Both the position numbers and the translations under genes were made by a program. A DNA stretch of 64,000 nucleotides from NCBI GenBank assembly GCA_029891345.1, contig CM056997.1, positions 220,038,172 to 220,102,171 of the forward strand. The letters run 5' to 3'. The notes below the pieces were generated by a model. That model was not told the DNA's origin. It searched no databases and was given only the letters and a program-made list of their open reading frames with translations. How positions within the stretch are numbered: position 1 is the first letter of the stretch; each line of letters opens with the position of its first letter. Shown here piece by piece: positions 24,736-35,805 of the stretch. The DNA comes from Dryococelus australis. Its lineage: Eukaryota > Arthropoda > Insecta > Phasmatodea > Phasmatidae.

Positions 24736-25164
24736 TCAACTTCAAATTTAATCAGTCTAATGTTTCGAACGATAGGGTTTACCTACCTAAATTATCTTCC
24801 AGGGCCTTTGATTTGGAAATAATTTACTGAACCATGTAAAACATGTAAGTTTACATGGCCTTCTGTAGCATTTATACTGTGCACAATTTGGTACAAATTT
24901 ATTTGAAATTTTTCAGCCTAACATTTGGTGGTAGTAGGTTGATTGATCCTCGAGACATGACATAAAACCTCCATAATTTTCATGTTGTGGCGATCTTCAT
25001 AAATGGAGGACGAAAAGTAATGTCGGAGCAATTTTGGCGATTGTATACTGCCAATACACAAAGTTATGATAAAATACATTTCATAGTTTCTTAGATGTTG
25101 GGCACAAAACTAAAATTATTTTATAGCTGCCATTCTGAAAATAAGTGTTGTCTTACTTTTAAAA

Positions 25165-25167
<3 letters not shown>

Positions 25168-25197
<30 letters not shown>
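25168..25197. repeat. (AT)n microsatellite
   Basis: A run of about 15 AT dinucleotides inside the third unit array. Confidence 0.9.
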
Positions 25198-25201
<4 letters not shown>

Positions 25202-26720
25202 TTATTATGGCCTTCCACAGTGCAAAATGTTTGCCATATTTTGTATGAATGAGTTGATTGTTTCCCAAGATACAAGATAAAAAAATAATTTTTATTGGTA
25301 GGGCTATCTTACAAAATGGCGGAGAAATAAGCCTTTGCATATAAAAATTTGATGGTTGAAATAGGTACTGCCAGCATACAAAATTATGTTGGAATTGGTT
25401 TCGTTAATAAAATATACCAAGTTAAATAATTTATATAGCCACCATTTTGAAAATAAGTGTCTAACCTACATAAAACATACCAGTTTACACCACCTGCTGC
25501 AGTACTATTTGTTTGTCAAATTTGGAAGGACTCTGTCTATTGTTTCCTGAGATATAACAGAAAAACTATATTTACTCTTTCCAAATTTGAAAGGAATATG
25601 TCAAATGTTTCCCGAGATACAGCAGAAAAACTATATTTACTCATCACATGGCATTATCTTACATAATGGCAGACAAAAGTTGCTCTATGTACATAAAATT
25701 GATAGTTGTAATATCTACTGCCAGCATACAAAGTCTAGTTGGAATTTATTACATGGTTTCGACGATATAGAATTCTAAACTAAAAATGGCTGTATGGCTG
25801 CCAATTTGGAAATAAGTATCTGGCATGCTGTAAACATACCACTTGACATCATCTGCCGTAGTACTACTTATTTGCCAAATTTGATAGGAATCGGTCAATT
25901 CTTTTTGGAGACATGACATAAAAACTTTGTTTTATTCACATGGTACTATCTTACAAAATGGCAGACAAAAGTTACTCCATGCAGATGCAGTGAATAGTTG
26001 TAATATCTAATGCCAGTGGGCCACCATTTTGAAAATAAGTGCCTGACATGCTTAAAACACATCACTTACCATCATCTGCATCATTACTGCGCGTTTGCCT
26101 AGTTTGGCAGGTATCTGTTAATTATTTACAGAGTTATAACGTAATAACTTAATTTATTCATATATAGTGCTATCTCCCAAAATGGTGGACAAAGGTGGTT
26201 ATTTGTTGATATATATGATAATTGTAATAGATATTTTAAGTATACAAAATATGGTCGAAATTGGTTAAATGGTATGGCTGATATAGTAAATAAACTTAAA
26301 ATCTTTGTATGTACGCCATTTTGAAAACAAGTTACCAATTAAGTTCAATCATATATGTTTACATGGCCTATCATAGTATTACTTACATGGCAAATTGGAT
26401 GAGAATTGGTTAAATAGTTTTTGTAATATAATGTAAAACAATATATTTTTTTTTATTGTGCTATATTATAAAATGGCGGACCAACAATATTGATCTCAAA
26501 ATTTAGTGCTTACACAATGGTCTGCCTTTATAAAAAATCTGTTTTTAATCGTTTGAATGATTCCCGAAATATGACATTTCACACAAAATATTAAAATGGC
26601 CGTCATTTTGAAAGTAAGTGCCCGATGTGATCGAAAACTATAAAAGTCAGGTGTCCGTACTAAGTATTATATGTGTACCAAGTTTGGTGAAATTCAGTTG
26701 AATCATTCAAAAATTGAAAG

Positions 26721-26840
26721 GGACACACACACACATGGACAAACATGCAGATGGAAATACAGATGGACATGCAGACGGACACAGAGAGACATAGAGAGAG
26801 AGAGAGACACGCACATGTGCATGCCCACACACATGCATGC
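26721..26840. repeat. CA/GACA/GA-rich simple sequence
   Basis: Begins directly at the end of the third array element with ACACAC, followed by degenerate GATGGA/GACAGA and GA tracts. Overlapping open frames in all directions are low-complexity artefacts. Confidence 0.85.
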
Positions 26841-27384
26841 ATCCAGTGGCAGTGAGCACCTGTTTAATTTTTTCACGGAGACCATTCTGGTGGGAGAAAG
26901 GCATTTGGAATCAGAAAACACTCTCATGTTGTTGAGGGTTTGCAGGGAACATGTATCCCTACTTGGTGTAAGGCTATGGGGAACGTCTACTGACGTAACG
27001 GAAACCTTCTCGCATTGCTCGGCGTCTAAACGCTGTGAGCACTGAGAATCATGCCTTGTCGTCAACAGTCCCAACACGTGGGTGTGTGCTCAGAAGCCCA
27101 AGCCTTCCCTTCTCAGGGAACGACCCCTCCGGCTCCTAAACGTGGTGGAGAGAGTGACCACTAAGTCGACAAGCTGAACTTGAGAGACAGAGTACCTGTG
27201 TGCGGGCTCTACCATTCGGCCTGCTGTGATATGCAGGAAGGTTGGCTGTTCTAGTGCATGTGGGGGTAAGTTGGAAGTGTATCAGCTCGAGTGAGTAGGT
27301 TTCCCGGTTCACTTGCATTTCCCTCGGTGGCGTGAGGTACACTAGGAAAGGTGCAAAGTGTATAGGAAAGGTGATACCCACGAG

Positions 27385-27520
27385 TCAGATAAACTTTGTT
27401 TATTCCTTGTTACAGGAAATAAAATAGTGGTGGTGCACTACCTCCTATAACTGACAAGAGCTTAGGGAAGCTTTAAACCTACGTTATCCAGGTAGAGGTG
27501 ACCTGGTCCTGAGCTAACAA
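27385..27520 (-). repeat. LTR-like repeat family 2, copy A core
   Basis: Minus-strand AATAAA near 27400, followed on the plus strand about 78 bp later by the core CCAGGTAGAGGTGACCTGGT. The same arrangement is seen at 28985-29110 and 39100-39230. A minus-strand TATAAATAG lies near 27808-27816, upstream in the same reading sense, as expected for a U3-R arrangement. Exact LTR ends were not resolved. Confidence 0.5.
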
Positions 27521-27917
27521 TGGAGAGGTAGACGAGCGCTATTAAAATAACATAAACTGATCTAAACTCCCTATGTATGTGTTGTCCAGAAGAGGCAGAA
27601 GTGTCTAGGTGTGTAGACAATGTTTGTCATGAATCTTCCCTGAAGACTAAGCAGGTCATGATGGATGGCTCCAGCGATGAGGCGCAGTGTAGACCAAGGG
27701 GAGGTATTCTATTTGGCACTGATAGTACGGTGAAGGAAGGGAAGGTAGCAGCTAGGAAGGAAGTGATGTAGGTTAGCTTGATGGAAGACCATGACTTCTG
27801 ACTCACTATTTATACTCTGCCGGGTCCTTCCTCTTCTGTCATCTGGATAGGGCTGGTCGCGGGAGAGGGGGGTGGTGATAGCATAGCTTCTTGGAGGCTA
27901 TGGCGTCACTGGCCAGC

Positions 27918-28850
27918 TTGGGCGCCAGAAAATCACTTGACGCATGTCCAATTAGGTAAGGCTGGATCACAGTCATGTGGCTTTGGTTGCACCTTCAGTC
28001 GGTTGTGCTTACACGTCGCCTTACGTGAGGGAATAAAGTTCTCGACATTACGATTAACAAGTCTCTTAGATTGTTCTGCCCTATCTCTAGTAGCGTGGGT
28101 AGCTATTGTAGGTGACTGGCGTAAGGTGCTAGCGTTAGTAAACTTAATGACAACTTGAGTATGCGGACTAGCTGGGTACATTTGGTTGAGTCGATCATCC
28201 TCAGCTCGGGCAGTAGCAAGAGCCCTACGTGTGGCAACACAAAAACTACTGTTCCACCTTGTAGCTGCTGATCTCCAGAAGTTGGCGTTCAATATGCCAA
28301 GGCGTTTCGCGGTCTGTTTAATCAACCCAACCACAACGGGGTGGTAGGCAGGATGCGTGCAAAGACGTGATGATGGGAAAGTAGCGGGATCACCTGCTGT
28401 TGACGTAGGTCGTGCTCGTGATCTGAGCAAAGCAGCACAATCTCGTTTAGCTCGTTGGCTAGCTGTAAGGGGAACTGAACTAGCCTGGCACCAAGGCAAG
28501 CAACTCTTTGCTCCTCCTTCCTTGCGCAGTGTCTCACCTTAAATGGCATAGAGCATGTTTGACTGCTGAGAACTATGAATCGAGCACCACGGACACGGGT
28601 AACTCTAGAATAGTGTTGCCCAGTAGCGGTTTGGTAGCACGAGCCCGGTGCTTCAGAAGGCCCTCCACCTTAGCGGGCGAACGGGATGCGTTGAAGTGGT
28701 ATACGATACCAACCAAGGCCAGGCCATATATGTTAGTAAATATGTGGAAATTGTTGCTAGTGGTCGGGAGTCTTCTATTGTACTCCTCTAGTACCTGTAT
28801 ACTTGGTAAGAATGAAATAGATGGCCGTCTAATAGGTGTGTATTAGAACT
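27918..28850 (-). mobile_element. Possible internal region of a small non-autonomous LTR element between copies A and B
   Basis: This ~0.9 kb lies between two same-oriented LTR-like repeats. It contains a 188-codon minus-strand frame (28499-27933) of basic, Arg/Thr/Ser-rich composition without recognised domains; a gag relic is possible but unsupported. TGGCGCCCAAG on the minus strand (27921-27931) looks like a tRNA primer-binding motif but lies at the 3' rather than the 5' side of this interval, so its role is unclear. An inverted repeat ACTGGAG/CTCCAGT flanks CTCC/GGAG at about 28851-28881. Confidence 0.3.
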
Positions 28851-28984
28851 GGAGCCTCCTGAGGGGGAGTCTCCAGTTGTAGCTAGTTCATAGTAATAAT
28901 TTTCTGTTTAAGGTCGGCAGTACTCAACTTGAGGTTCTCCCAGTATTTGATGATGAAGTACTCTATGATTGAGATTCGAAGTTA

Positions 28985-29110
28985 GAAAAACAAAGCCGTG
29001 TTTATTAAGAGCTTAGTTAACACACTGATGCGTGCTCTCCTGCCAAGAAGACCGGTGGCTTGAAGTAAACCTACGGTAGCCAAGTGTAGGTGACATGGTC
29101 CTAAGCTAGT
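28985..29110 (-). repeat. LTR-like repeat family 2, copy B core
   Basis: Minus-strand AATAAA at about 29001-29006; the shared core (CCTACGGTAGCCAAG, then GGTGACATGGTCCTAAGCTA) follows about 67 bp later. A minus-strand CTATAAAAG box lies near 29460. The arrangement matches copies A and C. Confidence 0.5.
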
Positions 29111-29875
29111 GTGGAAAAGTGAAATTAAAACTGTCGAAGATTGCTTACTACAAATCTAACTCTAACCGGGGTATCTCTAAGAGACAAAGAAGTTCATGTG
29201 TGGTATGTATTTAGTAGCTACAGAAAGCTTCTGGTAGCTATTGGCTTTGCTGGAGCATTTGGTTGCATATGCTGCAGAGCTCTGACGGCAATGTCGAGGT
29301 AGGCAGCCTCTGGGGGCTGCTGAAGAGTGTTAAGCAGTTGGAGGCAGTCTCTGGAAGGGCTGCTGAAGATCTAACATTAGTTGGAGGCCCAGCACTAGAA
29401 GTGGTGGAGCGAGCTCGAAGACTGCAAGAAAGTAACTGTCGAGGCCCGCTGCGCATTAACTTTTATAGTCATGGTAACGTGTGTCGCGGAGGCCACAGGT
29501 GTAAGGGGAGGGGGTGATGTCCCTCTGCTGGGAGGTCGGAGTGGGGGTTAGCACCATTTGGTCATCTCTCAGCCTTTGCGTATCTTCCGTGCCGCTCGGG
29601 CATGCCCTGAGGCAGTTTATGGTTTGTGGGTTCTGAGCACGCGGGGGGAGGGAGGTGACATGCCACTGTCTTGCACAACCTCTCGTAACCACTTGTCCGG
29701 CTGCCCTCCAGGATTGTGGCAGACCGTAATTTCCGTGTACGGGTTGGCGCAGGGTTTAAATCTCACATGTGTAGAAGTAGTATACCAAGTTACATTGAGA
29801 TGAGTCGTAATCGTGGTAGATAGTTGATATAATTTACAAATATACCGTGTTTGCCTCCGTGTTTGTGAAAATTTA

Positions 29876-31737
29876 TGCTGTTGGGTGTGACATGAAGACA
29901 ATCTCGAATACACTTTTGCCTGTGGTTGATGGGTGCCAGCGGTTGTTCGTACACACCTCACTTTGAGACTCATGTATCTCAGGGATGCTGTGGGTTCTGT
30001 GTTCATCTCACCTGTGCGTACTTACACAACAACTTTTACACTTCATACTGCACTACAAAACATTTAGGTAGGGCTGGGTAACTGATGCTACAAAGAAATA
30101 TTCAACATTTACACTGAGAAGGCATGTTTATTTTCGAAGTACATCTTGTGCCAAAATATGCTTTTTGGTTTACATCTCGAGCATGCCTAACTAGTCCCGG
30201 TGGGTGTTCCCCCAAGCACATTACTATACATGTGCACTCTGACTGGATGAGTCTTCATATGGTGCTTGAAAACACAGTCCCTACAGAGCAAGGAGCCTAC
30301 AGCCACTAGCATGGACTGAAGGTTTTGCCCAGAGACAGGACACGGAGTATGAAATGAACACGTGCAACTACTGCACTTGTGCAGTTTACGCCTACTCGTT
30401 GGGAATCGTCCCTAACCACCTGGAGTGTGGCAATGGTCATACACATAGCGGGTCAGTGCAAACTAATAGTGATGTACAAAATACACAAATAACACTTAAT
30501 AAACATGGGGCACGACATAAGCAAGGAGAATAAACACACCAATGTGTGAAATTAGTTTTAGATGACATAGATGCCGCTTGATTTGGCTCGTAGCGAACCA
30601 TGTGGGCTGGTGTGGAAATGCATTATTTCTCTAGAAATTCTGGCACGAATTATCTGTGCTGCTTAGATTGGTATTTCAAATTGATTTAGGTAGTAATGAG
30701 CGTTCAACACGTCTGAATGCCTGCGTTTGGCGGAAAACATACAAGTACACGTGGCAACCTCATGGTCAATAACAAAATGCATCAAACATATAAAATACAA
30801 GAACCCTTATTAAAATATTACATGAAACCCTGAAATAAAATATGGCGCACAAGTTGGAAAAACAATTAGCTCTCAACACCTGATAATTGCGCGGATACGA
30901 ACTTAGTGGTTTCTGACATGTGGCCACAAAACATTAAAACACTATAAAAACCCTCAAATAGTAATACAAATCCTTAAGATTGCATGTCATAATGAAGCAG
31001 AAATTACATTGAAAAACCTTAGACATGAGCGTAGGGCATCTGGCCTCTCCGGTACAACTCTCCATCTTGTTAGCATCTTTAAAAGGCTTCAAAATATTAG
31101 GTTAAGTGGATAACATTACGCTGGGGACGTCTGGCAAAATGTACCCAAGGCAAAGGTTAACCAGTATTCTAAAGTGAACTATTGAGACCTACATCAAAAA
31201 GATGAAGTGCATATGAGACAGTGTTTTACCTCGCCAGCTCTCCTAGAACGACTGCCCAGAAGCAAGGGTCACGTGAACCTACCATGGCTGCCTACAGGGT
31301 TCACACAAGCAAAAGTGCTATGCACGCCGAGTGAAAATATTTATATTGCAAATTGAAATGGCACCAAAAGACTTTTAATACAGTTTTACATACAGAAATT
31401 TAATTAGGTATTTGGTAGAATTTTAATTGTCTTTTGAAGGCATTCTCTGCTGAATACTATTGTCTCTCTCTTCAGCGCTCTGCGCACTTTAAATTTCACA
31501 TAAAACCCTCAAAAAAATATTACACTTTACAAACATTTTGACCGTGGAAAAGAAATACATAGTACACTACAACATTTTATATCCCGTTTTGGGGGAGACT
31601 GTAGCCTGTAGCGGTGCATGCACATGTGCTTACCCACATGCTAGTGGAAAGTGCCATCATGGCTAGTGGCAAGTGCCATCATGGCTAGTGGCAAGTGCCA
31701 TCATGGGCTGACTGTGGCTGGCTCTTAGCCAGCGTCA
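29876..31737 (-). repeat. 3' LTR of the 29.9-37.7 kb gypsy element
   Basis: Matches 35806-37682 and 55078-56988 along their whole length, with anchors such as CTGTGGTTGATGGGTGCCA, TACCTCGCCAGCTCTCCT and TTTTATATCCCGTTTTG. It ends with GGCTCTTAGCCAGCGTCA. Near that end there is a 22 bp tandem triplication (31641-31706) that the 5' LTR lacks. Confidence 0.9.
31641..31706. repeat. 22 bp tandem repeat, three copies, private to one LTR
   Basis: CTAGTGG starts at 31641, 31663 and 31685, giving a 22 bp period with the unit containing AGTGCCATCATGG. The other two LTR copies have a single unit here, so the expansion post-dates insertion. Confidence 0.85.
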
Positions 31738-32399
31738 AACAATCCCTCCCTCGAAGACCATGACCATGCGAGTAGCTCACCTCTTCTCCTCTCTACCGTG
31801 CCCAGGTCCGAACCGGGCCCACCAGCCACGGACAGTCGGGGCATGTCCGTGGAGGAACTCTTACTCTGCGTTGTTGGTAGGGGGTGCGGTGTTGGCTGTA
31901 GTGATCTTGTTGGGGCTAGGCGGTGACTCAATGCATCTTTTCCTCCTGGCACGCAGTGTTTTGTTCAAGTCACACTTTTCACTTGTCTGTGCAAACGCCT
32001 CCCTAACAGTATTTTCGAATCCCCTAAAACTAGCATGCTTTACCAGACTTTCTCCTACTGACGCAATGAAATCTCTAAACTGCGTGTTGTTTTCACTGCT
32101 TACACTGTCATTGACATTTACACTTTCATTATTCCCCCTATATGGTGTGCAGTGTTTCGGAGGTGTGAAACCCTCGAATGGTGTGGCATCAAGAAGGCCA
32201 TCACTTACGCCTTACTGACATGAATCTACTGAACTGTGGTTGTTTACATTAACACTTGTATTGCTGTGATCGCCACGCAATATTTCTGTTGTGCTACGCT
32301 GCACGCCACGTTGTGTTTGGCTTCTCGGCGTCTCCTTGCCTTTCTTCCCTAGCGGGTTGAGGGCGATACGCAGGTCGTCGCGGTCCCTTTTTGTTGTAC

Positions 32400-34791
32400 G
32401 TCGCTGCCCTAATTTCACAGGGAATTTCCATGTCCTAATTTCTCCATCGCCCTCACTGGCCCGGTCCATCGGGTTGCGAGTCCTGTGCAGTGAATTTTTG
32501 TTCCGGCTGACAGTGGATTTTCCCTCATGTAAACATACATTTCTGGTTTCAATTTGAGCGGCTGTTTCCTACTATTCAGTACCCAGATAGCACAATATCT
32601 TTCTTGGTTAGCCCGGGCTCGCTCATGTATTTGTTGTAGGTGAGCAACAATCTTGATGGGTAGCACTGGCGGGTTTCCGCGGGGTTCTCCTGGTGCATAT
32701 AACTCGCGTAACTTGCACCATTTCTGCCTGTGTTTTCCCTGTGGTGGCCTTTACCCGATTGTAGATACAAAAAATGACCTCTGGAATAAGTTCTGTCCAT
32801 CTTGCATGATCTTCCCCCAGTCGTACGCGCAACCGTATCTTGACGTCCTGATTTCAATGTTCGGTCGGGTTGGCCCGCGGGTAGTAGGCTGTGGTGGTGC
32901 GTTGTTCTGTGCTCCAAGTGGTAGAATATTTCCGCCGTTTATTCCCTACAAACTCTGTGCCGTTATCAGTAAGCAAATGTTCCGGGTATCCCACCGTGGG
33001 AAAAACTCACTCTGCATGACGTGTGCCATGGTATGTGTTCTCACATTACTGACTGGAAATGTCTCCGTCCACCTTGTAATCAAATCAGTTACTACCACCA
33101 GAAACCGCTTCCCACTTTTGGTGCGGGGGTACGGGCCCATGATGTCAAGCGCAACTGTTTTGAACGGTTCGGTAGGTTGTCGGGGTTGCTGTGGCTCGTC
33201 ACCATCTGTTTTCTGCGGCTTCCTAGTTTTGCATGTGCCACAATCCTGTACATACTGACGCACGTCTCTCTGCACGCCTGGCCAATGGAAATATTTCTGT
33301 ACGTTATGTAGTGTCTGCTCTGTACCTGGGTGTCCATGTTCCAAACTATCGTGACCATATTGTAAAACTACCTCCCGTGATTCCTTTGGCACATACGTTC
33401 TCCACTTCTCGCAATTCCCTGGTGGACGAACCTGAATTTCCCTGTTTACTACTCTCCAGTGTTCTGAGAATTTTTCTGCGTAATGTTGTTGACGCTGTGC
33501 GGCATCTCAGGAATTGTCTTGTGCAACATGCACTCTTTGCAAAACATCACAGACATTTAAAGATGTGAGTTCACTGTGACAGTTGGCAACATTGTTTTGT
33601 ATGCTGAGCGGCGGCAATCCTGTTAGAGGTGTAGCGCGGCAGGGGGGTAGTGCCTCTTCCTACTCGGTGTCGTCTGTTACCATTATCTGCGGGCAGAGAT
33701 TCCTGGAGAGCGCATCTGCCAGCTCGTTTGCTTCTCCAGCCACGTGCTCTACTTGGAAGTCGAACTCTTGCAACAACAGTGCCCAGTCGACAAGTTTACA
33801 TTTCCCATTATGCATGCCTTCCAACCAAACTAGGTAGTGGTTATCCGTTTTGAAGGTGAATTTTCGGCCTTTCAAGTACGGCCGGTATTTGCACTCCGCG
33901 CTACCAAACTTCACACTGTGATAATTGATGACATGGTTACGCCCTTGATTGTCAACGTGGTAGAGGACTGCTTTAATACCTTCTTGGCTAGCATCCGTCT
34001 GTACGGTAACCGGAAGATCTGGGTTAAATCTGGCTAGCGGTTCACAGTTCTGAAATGCTGTGTTTACCATCTGAAACACCTGTTCGGCCTAGCGGGTCCA
34101 CACAAATTTTCGCTTTTCTGACAATAGTTAAGTGAGTGGTGTGGTAATAACAGAAAAATTACGAATACATTCCAGCAACCAATTAATTAGCCCAAAATAT
34201 TTTTGCAGCTGTTTGCGCACCCTGGGTGTTGGTTTTTCCTGTATTTGTCTTAAGTGTTGTGTTTCCGGTTCGTGTCCGTCCCCTAATACATAGTGTCCCA
34301 AGAATTCCATCTTATTCATACCCACTTTACACTTGTCAATACGACATCCAGTTTGTTCCATTCCAGTCTTTCGTACTCAAGGCTGAGGTGGTGTAAGTGC
34401 TCTTTCCCAATTACTCGACCACACTAACACGTCATCTAGATACGCCATCACAAAGTATCCAATATACCTGTTTAAGATGTTGACCAAGAGGTTCTTAAAG
34501 GTCGCAGGAGCGCATTTTAGCCCAAATGGCATGGAAACAAATTGAAACTTCCTCCCATCAGGTGTGGTGAAAGCAGTTTTTATGGTCTTGGGGGCAAATG
34601 GGCACTTGCCAATACCTCGACTTCAATTCCAAAGATGTAAATATGGTAGCATGTCCCAATGTACGGTAATTTGGCCGCTGTCCACGTGACTTTCGCACTG
34701 GTGTGAATGGAGGGGGTGGTCGCGTGACATCAACAAGGATCGCGGGAGGCATGGGTTTGTTGTTCCACGGTACCGTCCCGGCAATTGACAC
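32400..34791 (-). pseudogene. Ty3/gypsy pol remnant (RT, RNase H, integrase)
   Basis: Minus strand, read from 34791 downward. RT begins abruptly in the palm with FTSLELKSRYWQVPI, then FVSMPFGLKCAPATF and AYLDDVLVW (catalytic YLDD near 34435), then NKMEFLGHYV and KYFGLINW. RNase H follows (34079-33660: VTVQTDASQEG, TDNHYLVWLEG, DWALLLQEFDF, ELADALSRN). The integrase zinc domain is at 33392-33200 (HPGTEQTLHNVQKYFHWPG, CGTCKTRK), then the core ALDIMGPYPRTKSGK, TDNGTEF and the NPTERN glutamate (to about 32850), and a basic tail to about 32400. Several frameshifts and stops break it. The protease and RT finger regions that should precede FTSLEL are missing. Confidence 0.88.
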
Positions 34792-34832
34792 TCCTGTCCC
34801 GCATGTATATCTCTCTCATACAAGCAAGCTTC

Positions 34833-35739
34833 TCATGTTAATTGTTCCACACTATGTCTGGTAGCTCGACGTAAATACAGCCTAATGTCTGGTGTTGACA
34901 AGGCGACAACAATTTCCAAGACGCCATTGGTTGGCTGCCCTGGATTCAATCGCTTGTATAGTCCCACTTTGCGCTGTATGAATTCCTCTACTCCTTTGCG
35001 TTCCTGCTTCTGTTCGTGGTACAGCCGGGCTTGGGCCTCTATCGTGTCACTATCTGTATCGAACCAGCCTAACAGTCCCTCACAAAATTCTTCCCACGTG
35101 ACCCAGTATTCTCGGACGACATTCCACCACATGGACGCGGTTCCCCTAAGGTGGTTGGCAGTTACTTGGGTTCAGTCCTTTCTATATACCCAATGTCGAT
35201 GTAGTTTTTCTTCGCACACTGCTAGGAACGCACCTGGGTCTGCGGAATCATGCCCTTCAAAGGTAGGCAACAAAGCTGTCCTGTCCAGCTCGTTCAAGCC
35301 CTGTGGTGTATACGTCACTACGACGGGTGTTGCTGTGTTTTTGTGCTGCGGTGTTGCCAGCAGCATATCCCTAACACAGTTAGTGGTTTGGCACTCTGTA
35401 AAGTTGGAAATCCCATCGCTGCAGGTCGTGTACTCCTCCAGCCCTATAAATTGCAAATGTACATTATTTTGGCGCTGTTGGCATGTTACCCACTGTTTAC
35501 CTGCTCCATCACATCTGGTGCAAGTGCACAGGCGTTGCTCTGACTGTGATGGCGTGGTGTCTGGCATGCACTGACATAGTTGTTGTTCGCAAAGATTGTA
35601 GCAAATTTACCTGTTTCATTTTTCCGCAATTCACACATTGATCGATCTGCATGTCCCAACATCTCACGTTTGCGGTTGTCACGAGTGCTGGCGCTTGACA
35701 CTTGATGTCTTCTCGTGGTTGTTCTGGCGTAGCTGCCAT
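34833..35739 (-). pseudogene. Ty3/gypsy gag remnant with N-terminal Cys-rich region and capsid domain
   Basis: Minus strand. A start-like frame at 35739 (MAATPEQPREDIK) leads to a Cys-rich region (CVNCGKMK, then after a frameshift CQCMPDTTPS and CTCTRCDGAGKQWVTC, about 35650-35470). One frame then runs from 35567 to 34833 with a single stop near 35173: a linker with FEGHDSADPGAFLAVCEEKL, then the retrotransposon gag/capsid block NHLRGTASMWWNVV, WEEFCEGLLGWF, LYHEQKQ and VEEFIQRKVGLYKRLNPGQP. The frame stops about 40 bp before RT sequence, so nucleocapsid zinc knuckles and protease are missing. A Cys cluster before the capsid is atypical. Confidence 0.75.
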
Positions 35740-35783
35740 TTTGTCGTGGCTGACGCGGTTGTCCCGACGCGGATGAACACAGT

Positions 35784-35805
35784 GGCTTCAATTGGGAACT
35801 CCAAT
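35784..35805 (-). promoter_or_regulatory. Candidate primer-binding site next to the 5' LTR
   Basis: On the minus strand the bases immediately inside the 5' LTR end (GCGTCA at 35806-35811) read ATTGGAGTTCCCAATTGAAG. A TGG-starting stretch in this position fits a tRNA primer site, but I cannot name the tRNA. Confidence 0.35.

Larger units (their letters stand above)
24480..26720 (+). repeat. Array-bearing repeat element, copy 3
   Basis: Same order as 12420-15060: a ~320 bp leader with a tRNA-like head, then ~290 bp units with GAAAATAAGTG markers at about 25135, 25449, 25808, 26032, 26322 and 26610, then the shared end ACCAAGTTTGGTGAAATTCA. One pair of subunits (25565-25650) duplicates an AAATTTGAAAGGAATATGTC-like segment. 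Non-coding. Confidence 0.75.

Noticed and set aside
26703-27077. Frames over the CA/GACA tract
   Set aside because: Low-complexity sequence open in several frames on both strands.
27921-27931. Primer-binding site TGGCGCCCAAG (minus strand) proving an LTR boundary
   Set aside because: It lies on the wrong side of the putative interior, and a similar motif occurs inside a verified LTR at about 55137, so it is not diagnostic alone.
32653-33258. 201-codon plus-strand frame
   Set aside because: It is the reverse strand of the gypsy integrase core, whose motifs are clear on the minus strand.
34885-35574. 229-codon plus-strand frame
   Set aside because: Antisense to the gag capsid region; no motif of its own.
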